Origin: Welwitschia mirabilis | Lineage: Eukaryota > Gnetophyta > Gnetopsida > Welwitschiales | Direction: 5' to 3' | DNA length: 64,000 nucleotides | Assembly (NCBI GenBank): GCA_051453625.1 | Contig: JBOZIK010000001.1 | Span: 152,786,269 to 152,850,268, forward strand | Part shown: positions 1-11,480 of the stretch, in pieces | Layout: each line of letters starts with the position of its first letter | Numbering within the stretch: the stretch's first letter is position 1 | The notes under the pieces: model-generated | Told to the model about the DNA's origin: nothing | Databases searched by the model: none | The model's input: the letters and a program-made list of their open reading frames with translations, nothing else | Translations under genes and position numbers: made by a program

Positions 1-179
1 TAGGCATTTATTTGTTAGTTTATCTGCAAAACAACTCAAAATACCCTATTAAATACACTTAAGTTGGCGTCGCAACATTTCCCTAGTCATTAGAGTCATA
101 GGAGTCATATCTTATGACCTGATCATGTGGAGCTTGATTCAAATATGATTACTTTCAATTTTTGCTAAGAATAGGTGTG

Positions 180-870
180 GTCCATAACCTTCGCTTTTAA
201 ATACTAATATGCCTTGTATTTTGGATTTCTTTTCCTCATATTTCATAACTTGAATGATGTAATGTTCCTTGTGTGCTATGTGTGTATTGATGTTTCCATG
301 TAATCTAGTAGTCCTTTAATAAATCTTGTGTTAGTTTACTAGGAGATTATGGAGTCTAGTGTGTGAAAATCTTGTGAAACTTAAGTGATCTTATTGTCAA
401 CTATTGTCGTTAAGTCTTTGTTGACTAGCCATTTTGTAAGCCTTGCTAATGAGTATCTTGGTTGACCATTAACCTATGTGATATTAAAGTTGAAATGTAA
501 TACTAGTTAGGGTAACAACTTATATGGACTTTAGGAAGTGTAACTCTTTGTTGGCAGTCTAAGCCATTGGGACTAAACTACCAGGGCAAAAAGGGGAGAT
601 ATGTGCACAACTATATGATTAATACCCCCTCCTGGAAAGATGCATTTGAATTATTGGAATATATGATGTGGATAACTGTACAGAAGTTAACATAAACTGA
701 TGAAAAGTCTTGATCATGTCTCCTTGATGTGTAACCCTTTACCTTGTATGGAAATCTTCCTTCCCAACCTACTCCTTGTCATGGGCCATACTAGGAACTG
801 TAATGGAAAATAGTTCTCACCCCATCTATGCATGTGTAGGAATGAATGCAAGTGAGCATGCAAAAAGGAA
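180..870. repeat. Unclassified dispersed repeat, copy 1
   Basis: This stretch aligns by eye with 47800-48550 in the same orientation. Shared landmarks, in order, are a segment with CATAACCTTC followed by a TATA-like run, a block with AACTCT, a purine block resembling AAAAAGGGGAGA next to TGTGCACA, and GGAACTGTRATGGA followed by a GTTCTCAC stretch and a CATGTRTG-like run. The copies are well diverged with indels. No coding potential is visible. The TATA-like run followed by a long untranslated-looking stretch would fit an old LTR or non-autonomous element, but no termini are visible. Confidence 0.5.
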
Positions 871-2448
871 CTGATGATTGCTTGTAGTTGAGTGTTATTT
901 ACATATTTTTCTGATTATTGCATGAGTAAAATTGTAAAACGATCATGTGTGCCCTTGTTACTTAAGCATCTTGTTGAATTTTTATGTTTAAGCATAAATT
1001 TGACCATAGCAGAATGTTTTATAATTTACATGTATAATATTTCTATTTGGTCTTGTGAGAAAATTGATTGTTTAGCTATTTTCTTTTATCATGAACTATC
1101 ATTTAAAGAGTCAAACTTCAAGAATATATTGGTATCTTACTAGAGTAGACTGATGAAAAACATGATTATGCGCATTTAGTTACTCTTTTCTCCTTGTTAA
1201 GTTACTTAGAAACTTTATATTAGAAATTTAATTAATGCAAAAATAATGTGTCTGGTATAGTATTATTTATGGAATTATTATTATATTTATTAATGATAAT
1301 ACCATAGTTTCTTGGGAAAGTATATTTATGTATCTGTAAAGTTATATAATATTAGGTAGTAAGCTAGCATAAAGTATAAGATGTGTGTATCTTGAAGGGG
1401 TTAATAAAATTTAACATTGTTGGTGAAATAGTTAAGGAGAAGAGATATTAAATATAAAAATGTTGTAATCTATTAAGTAGTAGAACAAATTAAAACAAAG
1501 AAAAATCTAAGGACCATTCCCTCAAGATTTCTGCAAGTTTAGGTATCCTTGATTCAACTAGATATCCATTGAAATTTTAAAATTTTCCTTCACTTACCAT
1601 AGTGAAAATTTAAATCCTTGGCTCATGAATCAAAGTAAGAATAATTGTTTTAGATTTACACTAGATTATTTAACAATTCACTCTTTCAAAATTTGATAAG
1701 TTTGCTCCCTTTAGATTAGTCTAATCCCTAAGAAAAATCTTTCTGAAAATGCCTTGAAACAGTGTCTGGGTCTACTGAATTCATGGCCTCTGTGAGATGT
1801 AGTGTCTCCTATTCATGTTGTTTTTATCATTTCTATTTGAAATATGGAGCATCCAACAAAGAAAAAAAAATCAAAGTTTCATTAGATTTCCTTTCCTAAA
1901 ATCTTGCATTGTACTTCCTGTGTTGAACCTTTCCGATGTGCAATCCATTTTTGTTTGGAATCCATCTTTGTTTGATTTGAAATAGTTTCTGTAAAGTAGA
2001 AAACGTTTTGCTTATGTAGTTGTCTGTTCAAATCCATCATGCATCCATGACCCTTATAAACACAAGATTCAAATAAAGAAAAAAACTAGAACTTCATCTT
2101 TACTAATGGAAATGCCCTGAAAAAAATGCCAATAACGCCCTACGCATCCCATTGCAAACCTAAAAAAAATTCATTCAGAAAATCTAAAACCCTTAATAAG
2201 AAATTAGAATACTCACTAAATTAAACATTGCCTCATTACACTATTTCTCCTTCCTCTTCTGTGCGAGATTCTTAATTTGATAGTGCTCCATACAAGCGCA
2301 TTATTAACATTGTATTTTTTAGCATTTTTCTTTCCTTCCACTACAAGAACAAATCAATAAATAGAAGCAAAATAGGATAAAGTCAAATATTTTATGGGAA
2401 AAAAACCATAGAATGGTTTTATAGTCTAGTATAAAGCGTGGTAGATCT
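871..2448. other. AT-rich stretch, nothing recognised
   Basis: No domain, RNA gene or clear repeat boundary was seen. The reading frame at 892-1143 (83 codons) has the composition expected of AT-rich noncoding DNA. The stretch ends where the copia 5' LTR begins. Confidence 0.5.
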
Positions 2449-2615
2449 TGTTAGCATAATATTCAAAATTTAGCATGATTTTTGGAATGATTAGCATATT
2501 TCTTAGGATATCTTCTCATCTCTTGTTATTTTTTACATTCCTCTAAGCCTATATAAGTGCAGTGTGTATATGCATTAGAGGCAGTGAAATATAGAATTTT
2601 TCTCTTAAATTAATA
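2449..2615 (+). repeat. Copia 5' LTR
   Basis: It begins TGTTAGCATAAT and matches 7771-7937 base for base in length over the first 165 positions, with seven differences, all transitions. A TATATAAG box at 2550-2557 would drive the element's transcript. The LTR ends just before a degraded initiator tRNA-Met primer site. The expected terminal CA has decayed (TA here, AA in the 3' copy). Confidence 0.9.
2550..2557 (+). promoter_or_regulatory. LTR TATA box
   Basis: TATATAAG in the 5' LTR. The same box is conserved in the 3' LTR, although flanking bases differ (AAGTGC versus AAGCAC). It sits about 60 bp before the LTR end, giving a very short R-U5 region. Confidence 0.6.
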
Positions 2616-2627
2616 TAGTATCAGAGT
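2616..2627 (+). other. Copia primer-binding site (tRNA-iMet type)
   Basis: TAGTATCAGAGT directly follows the 5' LTR. It differs from the usual TGGTATCAGAGC at two positions, both explicable as C-to-T type decay. It would prime minus-strand synthesis from initiator tRNA-Met. Confidence 0.75.
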
Positions 2628-2652
2628 GAGGCTTTGGCTTCTGCATTTCTCT

Positions 2653-3201
2653 CTATCGCTCAATTAATGTTGTCTTTTTATAGAAGACATTGTCTCTTAT
2701 ATGACTCATCACTTTCTTCCTTGTGTCTACTCTCCCGTTGCTCCTGCTATTCCCGTTGCTCTTACTACTTCCCCTACTTCCGCTACTCTCTAGCTCTCTA
2801 GCCCCTGTGTTAGTTGTGCTTCTATGAATCTCTTTCTCATTTGCGATTGAATCTCTTTTCACCGTTTTGGTGTTCGACCAAATCTGTGTGCTGCTTCTTC
2901 ATTCGATTATTCCGATAGAAACTGTGCGGGTCCTTTCGAAGGTTGTGAAGACAACTCCACAGTGTATGAGGCCCTTCTGAGAAGTGAATTATTCCCTTAT
3001 GCATCTGATAAGAGTGATTCCCATTCATCTCATACTTCACTTGAAAACATTTTAAAGTTCATGTCTTTGTCGATAAATTCTAAATGACAGACTTCTTTGC
3101 CTTATGCTATTTTACCAATTGATTCAAATAGGGATTTCTTCGATTCTAATCTTATGTGCAAAGCTCCACGGAAAATCTCTTACATGCCATTCAAGGTTTG
3201 A
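2653..3201 (+). pseudogene. Probable captured FIZZY-RELATED/CCS52 gene fragment in copia leader
   Basis: The frame through 2872-3195 reads as host-like protein, with the blocks YSDR, EDNSTVYEALLRSELF and, about 55 codons later, KAPRKISYMPFKV. From family knowledge, the N-terminal half of plant CCS52/FZR proteins (activators of the anaphase-promoting complex) carries, in the same order and at similar spacing, a YSDR motif, a short S/Y-x-LLR/K-x-x-LF block and an APRK-x-x-x-x-P-x-KV block just before the WD40 propeller. Only one in-frame stop (TGA) interrupts the core. The match ends at AAG|GTTTGA (3193-3201), which looks like an exon end and 5' splice site, so the piece may have been taken from genomic DNA. 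Upstream, the same frame is S/P-rich back to about 2665 but with stops and no recognised match. The WD40 part is absent. The identification is from memory and needs a search. Confidence 0.5.
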
Positions 3202-3612
3202 GGTTTCTAGATTTTTTGTTGTCTTGAAGCAGTTGTTTGATTCTTATCGAATTCAATTTTCTTCTTCCCAGATTATCCATTTTTCTCCCAAGTCTTCTCA
3301 AATTACTAAAAATATGAGACTTGAAGGGCCACTAGTCCTTTGTCACATCAGGCTCTAGAGCATTTGAAACACTTTACCGTCTGGCCTGCGAGAAGAAATG
3401 AACAGATCTGAGAAGTGTTCTGGGGTCCTGAAGGAGCTCTCAAGGTGGCAACACTAGAAGAAAATCAACTGCACTGCCTCCCTTTAATGAGCACAAATCC
3501 ATGCTAACTAGTTTCTTATTTAGCCGTCGTAGCCTAGTGAGTCGTTGCAACCGAGCGACACACTACCAGGATTCACTGCACAACTACTACTATTATTCAA
3601 ATTAGTTTTCCA
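3202..3612 (+). other. Rest of copia leader, unassigned
   Basis: This lies between the captured fragment and the gag start. It begins with intron-like T-rich sequence containing a TTCTTCCCAG stretch at about 3264-3275, then becomes more GC- and CpG-rich (for example around 3520-3570) than most of the window. No protein domain was recognised. The roughly 1-kb distance from LTR to gag is unusually long for a copia element. Confidence 0.4.
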
Positions 3613-4401
3613 ATGGATAAATCAGAGGGTGTTGTCCAAGTAACTATGCCCAATTCTACTATTCTAAATGGATCTAATTACAATTTATGGGCTCAAGGTA
3701 TGAAAAGTTTTTTAATTGGGCAAAAATTATGGAGAATTATTACTGGTGATATTGCTAAACCAATCAAAGGTAAAGATGAAGATGTGATAAAATTTACTAA
3801 TCGTCTTGAAGGTTGGGATAGTAAAAATCATCAGATAGTCACCTGGCTTTGTAATACATCAATACCATCTGTTCACATTCAATTTGCCAAATTTGAAACT
3901 GCGAAAGATATTTGGGATTCCTTAGTAAACCGATACATCAATACTGGTTTAGCACACCACTATCTATTGTGGACTGCTCTTCAAAATATCAAGCAAGAAC
4001 CTAGTTAGTTCATCAATGATTTTCTTGCTCAAGTTCAGCCCATTTGGGATCAACTCTCTCAGGCCAAGATCAGTGAAGACCATGTCAAACTTATTCAAGT
4101 TCTTATGGCTCTTAGGCCTGAATATGAGGCAGCCAGGGCCACTTTATTGCATCGTAATCCCCTGCCTGCTCTTGAAGCTGCTATTCAAGAAATAATTTTT
4201 GAGGAGATTTGTCTTCAATTGAACAAGACTGCTCCATCTGATGTGGTCCTTGCCACTATCACCTCTAGATTCTCTCAGAAATTCAGCACTTCTTTATGTA
4301 AGAATTGTAATCAATTTGGTCATTTATTTGCAAATTGTCCATCTATAAAATGCAAGTATTACCATGGTCTTGATCATATCAAGACAAATTATCCTACTTG
4401 A
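3613..4401 (+). pseudogene. Copia gag with CCHC zinc knuckle
   Basis: The ATG at 3613 opens a frame resembling plant copia gag: an N-terminal LNGSNYNLWAQGMKSFL segment, a tryptophan/aspartate-rich middle (AKDIWDSLVNRY), and a perfect C-x2-C-x4-H-x4-C knuckle CKNCNQFGHLFANC near 4300-4341. A second knuckle just after it has lost cysteines to tyrosine. Gag would form the particle and bind RNA. A TAG at 4006, probably from CAG, splits the frame, which then continues without shift to about 4401. Confidence 0.88.
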
Positions 4402-4501
4402 CCTCCTATTCTACTAGTGGAATTTCTAAGTCTCAAGTTATCTCGAAGCCTGGGTCTTCACCCATTATTGCTATACCACTGATGAATCTAGTTTCATCAC
4501 C

Positions 4502-5890
4502 ATGAGTGATCTCCAAGCCCTTTTTAAGCAGGTGATCTCTTTAAATTCTTTGTCTTCCATGTCAACCACTCAAGGTAATTCTTCTTGTCTATTCGATTCT
4601 GCCTTTTGTAATCACATGACTCCTAAGTCTGACATTTTCACCCCTAAAACATTAACCCTTTCTTTACCACCTATACATACTAATGATAATAAAATGCCAA
4701 TCACTCATATTGGTCATGTTACTACCTCTCATCTTAGTCTCCCAAACACTTATTATGTCCCAAATTTGACCCTAAATCTAATTTCTGTTGGTCAACTATG
4801 TGAATAAGGCTTTAAAGTTATCTTTTCTTATTCTGGTTATCAAGTCCAGGATCCACAGATGGGTCGGATTCTTGAGACAGGTCATCGAGTGGGAAGATTG
4901 TTTGAGCTCCAGTCTATGCATCTTCCTTCTCATCATATATCTGCAGTGACCATTGATTCTTCTACCTACCAGTGGCATCTACGTCTTGGACATGCATCTA
5001 AACTTCGGTCTTTAATTTCTCATGACCTATTAGGTTTGTTTAAATTTGAATCATTCCATTGCATTCATTTTCAACTAGGAAAACAACCAGTCATGGCCTT
5101 TAGTAATAGTACTTCTGCTTCTAATTGTCCATTTGAACTTATCCACTCTGATATTTGGGGACCTTTCCCGATTGCAATAATGAATGGTTATCGACCTTTC
5201 GTAATATTTATTGATGATTTTTCTTGGTATACTTGGATATATTTCTTAAAACATCATTCTAAACTACCGCAAGTTTATATCAAATTCTCCCTTATGATAG
5301 GAACTCAGTTTTCTCAGAAAATTAAGGTTCTCTAAACTAACAATGCCACTAAATACAAGGAGTTTTCATTACTCCAATTCCTTATCCAACAGGGTAGTGT
5401 TATCCAGTGATCATGTCCTGGGATCTCACAGCAAAATGGGAGGGCTGAACGAAAACATCATCACATTCTTGATACTATTCGCGCTTCGTTACTCTCTTCT
5501 TCTTTTCCTAAAATATTTTGGGAAGAAGCCATTCTTATAGTTGTTTTTACTATAAATTAAAGTCCTACCCCTATTCTTAATAATCTTTCTCCTCATGAGA
5601 TATTGTTTGGAACTCTACTCGATTACTCGATTTTGAAACCTTTTGGATGTGTGTGTTTTGTTCTTCTATAAGATCATCAACACGCAAAGTTTTAACCTCG
5701 AGTTCATTTATGTTTCTTTCTTGGCTATGCAACTGAACATAAAGGGTATAGATGTTGGGATCCTATCTCTTGTTGTCTTCGTATTTCTCGTCATGTCACT
5801 TTCTGGGAAAATACTATATTTGCTTCTCTCCCTAAATTTCAACTCTCTGTTACCACTTCATCTCCATTCTTTATAGATCCATCTGTTGAA
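4502..5890 (+). pseudogene. Copia protease and integrase
   Basis: The protease is visible near 4590-4800: the active-site region reads DSAFCNHMT, keeping the aspartate but losing the usual D-S/T-G. The integrase follows. Its zinc-binding pre-domain has YQWHLRLGHAS with the second histidine-cysteine part degraded (CIHFQLGK). The core has FELIHSDIWGPF with the first catalytic aspartate. The second aspartate block reads TNNATKY, so that aspartate is replaced by asparagine. The third block, QQNGRAERKHHH, keeps glutamate. Frames change near 5335-5430, and stops sit at likely former glutamine codons. The enzyme would insert element cDNA into the genome; this copy is catalytically dead. Confidence 0.85.
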
Positions 5891-6079
5891 TTATTTCCTA
5901 GTCCAGATATAGACTTGCATAAGGAGCTGAACACTTCTTCTCTGTCTCATGACACTTCTATTGAAAGCACATCAAATGTGAATCCTGTACCTGCATCCAC
6001 CCTTCGTCGTAGTACTCGGGTGAAAGAAGTACCTCAACGTCTATCTGATTATCATTGTCTCTCAGCTTATGCTACCTTA

Positions 6080-7755
6080 CATGAACCTAGCACTTACCGT
6101 GAGGCAAGTACTGATCCTCTTTGGCAGCAAGCCATGGATGAAGAACTTCAAGCTTTATAGAAAACTTAGACTTGGGAATTAGTTAATCTACCCCCTAGGA
6201 AGACCCCAATCTGGTGCAAATGGGTTTATAAAATCAAAACTTGTTTAGATGATTTCATTAATCGTTATAAAGATCACTTAGTTACTAAAGGCTATACCCA
6301 AGAATATGGTATAGATTTTGAAGAAACCTTTGCTCTAGTAGCTCTATTAACCTCTATACAGAGTTTACTAGCAGTTGCAACTATTAAAAGATGGAAACAT
6401 CTTCAGATGAATGTTAAAAATTCCTTCCTAAATGGTGATCTGCATAAGGAAGTATATATGCATCCTCCTCCTAGCCATTTACACTCTCCTGGAAAAGTTT
6501 GTAAGCTTCAAAGAGCTCTATATTGCTTAAAGCAAGCACCTCAAGCATGATTTAAAAAATTCAGCTCAATCATTGCTCAATTTAATTTTACACCTATCCC
6601 TCATGACTCTGCTTTGTTTACTCACCACACTAAGAAGGGTATTGTTATTCTTCTCCTTTATGTTGATGATATGATCATTATAGGAGATGACTTGTCATGC
6701 ATTTTTGATCTTCAATAGTATCTCAGTTAACAATTTGAAATGAAAGATCTTGATCCACTTAGTTACTTCTTGGGTATTGAAGTTTTTCAGAATTTTGATG
6801 GATATTACTTATCTCAAGTCAAATATGCCTTAGATTTACTTTCTCGTGCTGGATTCATACATAATAAGACTACTACCACCCCTTTTGAGATTAATGCTAA
6901 ATTAACTCCATTAGATGGTACTCCTTTGAATTATCCCACTCTATATCATCAACTTGTTGGTAGTCTTGTTTATCTTATCGTTACTCGATCAGACATTACA
7001 CATGTTGTTCATTTGGTAAGTTAGTTTATGAGTGCTCCTTGTTCATCCCATTTTACCGTTGTTCTTCGTATTCTNNNNNNNNNNNNNNNNNNNNNNNNNN
7101 NNNNNNNNNNNNNNNNNNNNNNNNNNNNNNNNNNNNNNNNNNNNNNNNNNNNNNNNNNNNNNNNNNNNNNNNNNTGAGTGCTCCTTGTTCATCCCATTTT
7201 ACCGTTGTTCTTCGTATTCTTTGCTATATCAAGGGGACTCTCTTCCATGGCTTATACTATTCTACTCACAACTCATTGATCTTGTCTAGATATGTTGATG
7301 TTGATTGGGTCGGTGACCCCACTGATCATCGCTCTACTATAGGTTATTGTTTTTCTTAGTCTTTTCTCTCATCTCTTGGTGAAGTAAGAAGCAAACTGTT
7401 ATTGCTCGTTCTAGTACTGAATCAGAATATCGTGCTCTAGCTAATGCCACATTTGAGTTAATATGGCTTCACTGGTTACTGACTGATATGGGTGTCCAAT
7501 ATTCTTCAACCATTGTATTACATTAAGATAATCAGAGTGCAATCCAACTGGCTCACAATGATGTTTTCCATGAATGTACCAAACATATAGAGATTGGTTG
7601 TTATTTTGTTTGTCATCATATGACTCAGGGCACTTTCCAATTGGTCTCTGTCTCATCTAATAGTCAGAAAGTAGACATCTTCACCAAGATCCATCTTCCG
7701 AAGTAGTTTCATGATCTACTCAACAAACTCAAGTTGGCTTCGATCAATCCACCTT
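6080..7755 (+). pseudogene. Copia reverse transcriptase and RNase H
   Basis: The RT begins near LWQQAMDEELQAL and runs through KWVYKIK, the MNVKNSFLNGDL block (usually MDVK, so one catalytic aspartate is replaced) and the intact active site LLYVDDMIIIGDD (YVDD at 6659-6673), then FEMKDLDPLSYFLGIEV. The RNase H follows after the 7075-7174 gap: DVDWVGDPTDHRSTIGYC, then in a shifted frame STESEYRALAN and CTKHIEI. Stops include TGA in place of an expected tryptophan (APQA*FKKF) and several TAG/TAA at expected glutamines. It would copy element RNA into DNA. Confidence 0.9.
7075..7174. other. 100-N assembly gap with duplicated flanks
   Basis: The 46 bases before the gap (7029-7074) and the 46 after it (7175-7220) are identical. 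Removing one copy and the Ns leaves a continuous copia RT/RNase H frame, so the gap is probably an unmerged contig overlap. Confidence 0.9.
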
Positions 7756-7758
7756 AAG

Positions 7759-7770
7759 TTTGAGGGGGGA
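7759..7770 (+). other. Copia polypurine tract
   Basis: TTTGAGGGGGGA lies immediately upstream of the 3' LTR, the normal position for the plus-strand primer. Confidence 0.85.
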
Positions 7771-7937
7771 TGTTAGCATAATATTCGAAATTTAGCATGA
7801 TTTTTGGGATGATTAGCATATTTCTTGGGATATCTTCTCATCTCTTATTATTTTTCACATTCCTCTAAGCCTATATAAGCACAGTGTGTATATGCATTAG
7901 AGGCAGTGAAATATAGAATTTTTCTCTTAAATTAAAA
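7771..7937 (+). repeat. Copia 3' LTR
   Basis: It is the direct partner of 2449-2615, starting TGTTAGCATAAT. It shows the same TATA box and the same 3' end run, TTCTCTTAAATTAA. Confidence 0.9.
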
Positions 7938-9675
7938 TAATGAGAAGAATCTGAAGATAATGGGGAGCCATCTTAGGAAGAATGAAATTGTTAACACTTA
8001 CCCTTCCTTGTCCTTTTTGGAAAAAATTGTATGAGAAATTAAAAGAAAATACCCCAAATTTATTAAATTTAAAACTGTTTAAGCTTTCAGACGTTTCCAC
8101 AAGATGCCCACTTCCTTTCTCCCAATGTCGTTCTCTACAAAATTACGCCCATACACTGGTTCAGCCATGAACACCGGCTGAAAGAATTAGTAAAAGGCCT
8201 GCAAATGAAATAAGGAAATCCCTAATTTAATTTATAAAGTTTTTCACAAAATTAACAAGATCATACTTGAAAAAGGGGTAGCATGTTATAAACACATAAA
8301 GTATAATAGTAATGATGGTTATAAAATACCTTTAAAAACCTTGAGTTCTAGAGATCGAATCCATTTTTATCACATTCTTCATTAATCAAAGTTGACTTTT
8401 GGTCCACATAAAAAAAATAATTGCTTACTAACTTAAGTTCTAACCTACACTAAATACATTATGGGCCTCTACATATTTAATAAAATACATAAATTGAATA
8501 GTAGCCATTTGCAATATTACCTTTGGAATTACCCATTACAACTATTTAACACAAAGTTATCAATGTTATTTACCTAATAAGGCTCTTATTCAACTATAGT
8601 ACCTCCTATAAATGCTAAGGCCTAAATGGACTATTAGTTAAACCCAATAAAAATATTGTTGGCTATGGTATCCCCTTCACACATACATATTCAACATAAA
8701 CTGTAAATTTTAGCTTCAATATACTGATTTACTAATCGATATCATACTGTTGAAAGTGTCACATTTAAAACTTGATACAATGATTTTTTTTTTATATTCT
8801 CATTTTACTGCTGAATATTTTTGATAATGATGGACATTAAAAGTGGATATTACAATGTTAATAGCCATATGTTTTCTACATTATAATAGTGTAAATTCTA
8901 TTATTTTTGCATTATTATCCACCCAAAAAGCTTTGATCATTTTGGCACTACAGGAAGGGTGTCTTTAAGCCAAGTAACTAAGATAATGAAGTTTGCAATC
9001 TAGAAATACAATTAAAAAAGATAGCAATGTAGGAAAGGGATATTTATTAGAAGCCCAAGGAAATATAATTTAGAGGAATGAAAAGAGAATAGGAGTAAAA
9101 TGAAAATTATTGAGGAAGATTTTGAAATAGATGAAACTATCTTAGGGAAAGTAGTTAAAAGATACATCTTTATTTAATTAATTATGGAAAGAACAATGAC
9201 TATCTGCCTTTATTAAAATACCTTTAGTTCAAGAATAATCATCTAATACATCTAAGGCAAGTGAAAAATTAAAAAATTTATAGTAGAATATTATTAGAAA
9301 TATGATAAAGACTCAAAACCTTAAATTGTAAAACATACTAAATAGAAAACTGAAGTTCCATCAATCCTAAGATCCTAGAATTCCCCTAAAAATATGAACA
9401 TTACATCTATACCAATCTTTAAAGAAAATACATTTGAGAAAACATTACTTCATTTAAGTCCTTTTTATTCTTTTTGTAAAGCTAATTATTCTTAATTTGA
9501 TTACTTAAGGTATTTTTCTTTTTCTTGAAATGGAGAAGAGTAATTATGATATTATATAAATACTGATTGTACTTTTAGTTCTTGAGGAATTCTTAATAAT
9601 GCTTTTCTAGATTAATTTCAACCCTGAGGATAATGGAAGATCTGAGATAATAAATCTTGAATATAAAGAAGAGAG
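7938..9675. other. AT-rich stretch, nothing firmly recognised
   Basis: No domain is seen. From about 9000 on, A-rich sequence is compatible with the 5' part of the decayed gypsy gag that follows, but stops are too dense to call. The 62-codon frame at 7982-8170 shows no family features. Confidence 0.4.
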
Positions 9676-9940
9676 ATAATAAAAGGTTTGATGAATTTAT
9701 GGATAGATATAACATATTACTTGCTAAATTTTCTAATCATGGGATTTTAGCTAGAGAAAGGGTAAGAGCCTTTCTTAGTGGGTTATAGAGTTAAACCTTA
9801 AAGGAATTATATTTATTATGTAGAGGAGGTATTAAAATAAATAATTTGCAAGAGATAGAAGAAGATATTACTTAATTTTATAACATGAGTCAAGAATTAG
9901 CACAGGAAGAAAAGAAGAAAAGTGTGAGCGGAATGTCAAC
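9676..9940 (+). pseudogene. Ty3/gypsy gag fragment (Athila/Tat-like)
   Basis: The readable frame contains KRFDEFMDRYNILLAKFSNH and RAFLSGL*S*TLKELYLL, followed by LQEIEEDIT*FYNMSQELA. This is the helical gag pattern seen upstream of gypsy pol genes, and it lies in the expected position upstream of the protease at 10.8 kb. Stops are TAG/TAA. The lineage call depends mainly on the downstream pol. Confidence 0.45.
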
Positions 9941-10799
9941 ACCAAAAGAAGATGTTTTTATAGTTATAAACATATTATCTAATGGAGGAAGTTGCAAAAA
10001 AGGTAACTAATAATATGATTGAAAATTTTAATAAATTAAACATCTAGCATTTGAAAAGGAATGAGGAACATACTTGTGAACATTATAATGAACATGATCA
10101 TGATGGAATAGATTTCCCTTAGATGTAAGAATTTTTCAATGACTAGATATAAATATGTTAGACCTGACTCTTCAAAATCAGTGTCAAACTAGAAGAAAAC
10201 TATATCTTTATTAAAGTGAGAAAGGGAACAATACAATAAAAAAACCTATGCAGAAATATGTAACCTCTAAAAGGTAGTAATAAATGGATATTATAGAAAT
10301 TAAAAACATTATGTTCATAATGAAAAAACCAATATGGAGGAAGTTGATAAAAAGAAAGGGATATTCCCTACTCAATCATATCCTCATTCTAGAGAATCAA
10401 TCAATGAGTATATAATCACAATATCCAAGAAGCTTAAAGTAACTAATTGAAAACCTAGAAGAACAATAGAAATATAAGACTTTAATGATAACAACATAAA
10501 ATATGATGACATTATGGAAAGGCAACTCAAAAATATAGCCTCTCTAATGAGGAGTCAGCAGTTATAGTATCTTAAGGCTGAAAGACATATTAAATACCTA
10601 GTGAAGGTCTTAAAAATTACTTTGGCAGGTTTACTAATCATAAAATTACTAAAATACATACCTATGTATTAGAGACACATGAAGAGAATGTCTTCAAAAT
10701 CTAAGACTTTTAGAAAGGAACAAAAAATTAAAATGGTAAAAAGGGATCAAATCTCTTAGGGCTTCTACACAATTCCTCTAAGATAAATAATATGAAAAA

Positions 10800-11480
10800 T
10801 ATAGTAACCCCATAATAATAATGATTGATATAAATATTAATAATAAAATTAAATTTAAAGCCTTTGTTTATTTAGGAGCTAATGTCAATGTTATGACATA
10901 CAAAGCATATGAACATTTAAAAAAAGGTTAAAATTAGCACCTATCATGGAAAAGTATGTTTAGCTAACGGTTTTATGATAGCACCTTAAGGGGTTTTCAA
11001 GATATATCAATTGAACTCCAAGGATTTATTTATTTATTTAATATAGATAATATAGTAATAAAGACCTAAGTAGATACCCAAGCAGTTATTTTAGGGATAC
11101 CATGAATGGTCATAGCAGACATAATTATTTATTTTTAAAAAAAGTTTATGAAAATTAATTTAGAAGAATTAGAAAAAAATAAAATTATATAATCTCTATC
11201 ATTAGAAGATATTGGATCTAGTATGGGGGTCATAACCAATATTATTGTAAGTTATAAAGTTCATGTGATTCTAAAATAATAAAATGAGGGAAATTACAAA
11301 GAAGAAATTCTAACACTTGAAGAGATCAAAAAAATCACCACTTAAGAAAGGATTAGAGTATATAGATGTATCCTTAAATAAATCTCTTATCATCAATAGT
11401 AATTTAACTCATTCCCAAAAAATAAAGCTTTAAATAATATTTGTAAGGAAAAAAGGAGCCTTTACTTAGAATTACATTGA
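10800..11480 (+). pseudogene. Gypsy protease and pol linker
   Basis: A retroviral-type aspartic protease remnant reads KFKAFVYLGANVNVMTYKAY near 10855-10915. The usual D-S/T-G-A-S-V-N-V-M has become Y-L-G-A-N-V-N-V-M, so the catalytic aspartate is gone. It is followed by the SIELQGFIYLFNIDN region and a linker leading to RT. Several A-to-stop and frame changes are present. Confidence 0.6.

Larger units (their letters stand above)
2449..7937 (+). mobile_element. Ty1/copia LTR retrotransposon, nearly complete but inactive
   Basis: Two direct LTRs, 2449-2615 and 7771-7937, bracket a copia-ordered interior: primer site, long leader, gag with zinc knuckle, protease, integrase, reverse transcriptase, RNase H, polypurine tract. 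The gag-protease-integrase-RT-RNase H order is diagnostic of copia rather than gypsy. All domains are recognisable but interrupted by in-frame stops and a few frame changes, so the copy cannot be autonomous. The LTR cores are the same length and differ at 7 of 165 sites, so this is the youngest large element in the window. No target-site duplication is obvious: GATCT lies on the left, while the right flank begins AATAATG. The interior contains one 100-N gap that is probably spurious. Confidence 0.93.

Noticed and set aside
892-1143. 83-codon plus frame
   Set aside because: Hydrophobic, AT-driven composition with no family features; judged random.
2653-3040. Minus-strand frames of 67-69 codons in the copia leader
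   Set aside because: They are antisense shadows of the plus-strand frame that resembles CCS52/FZR.
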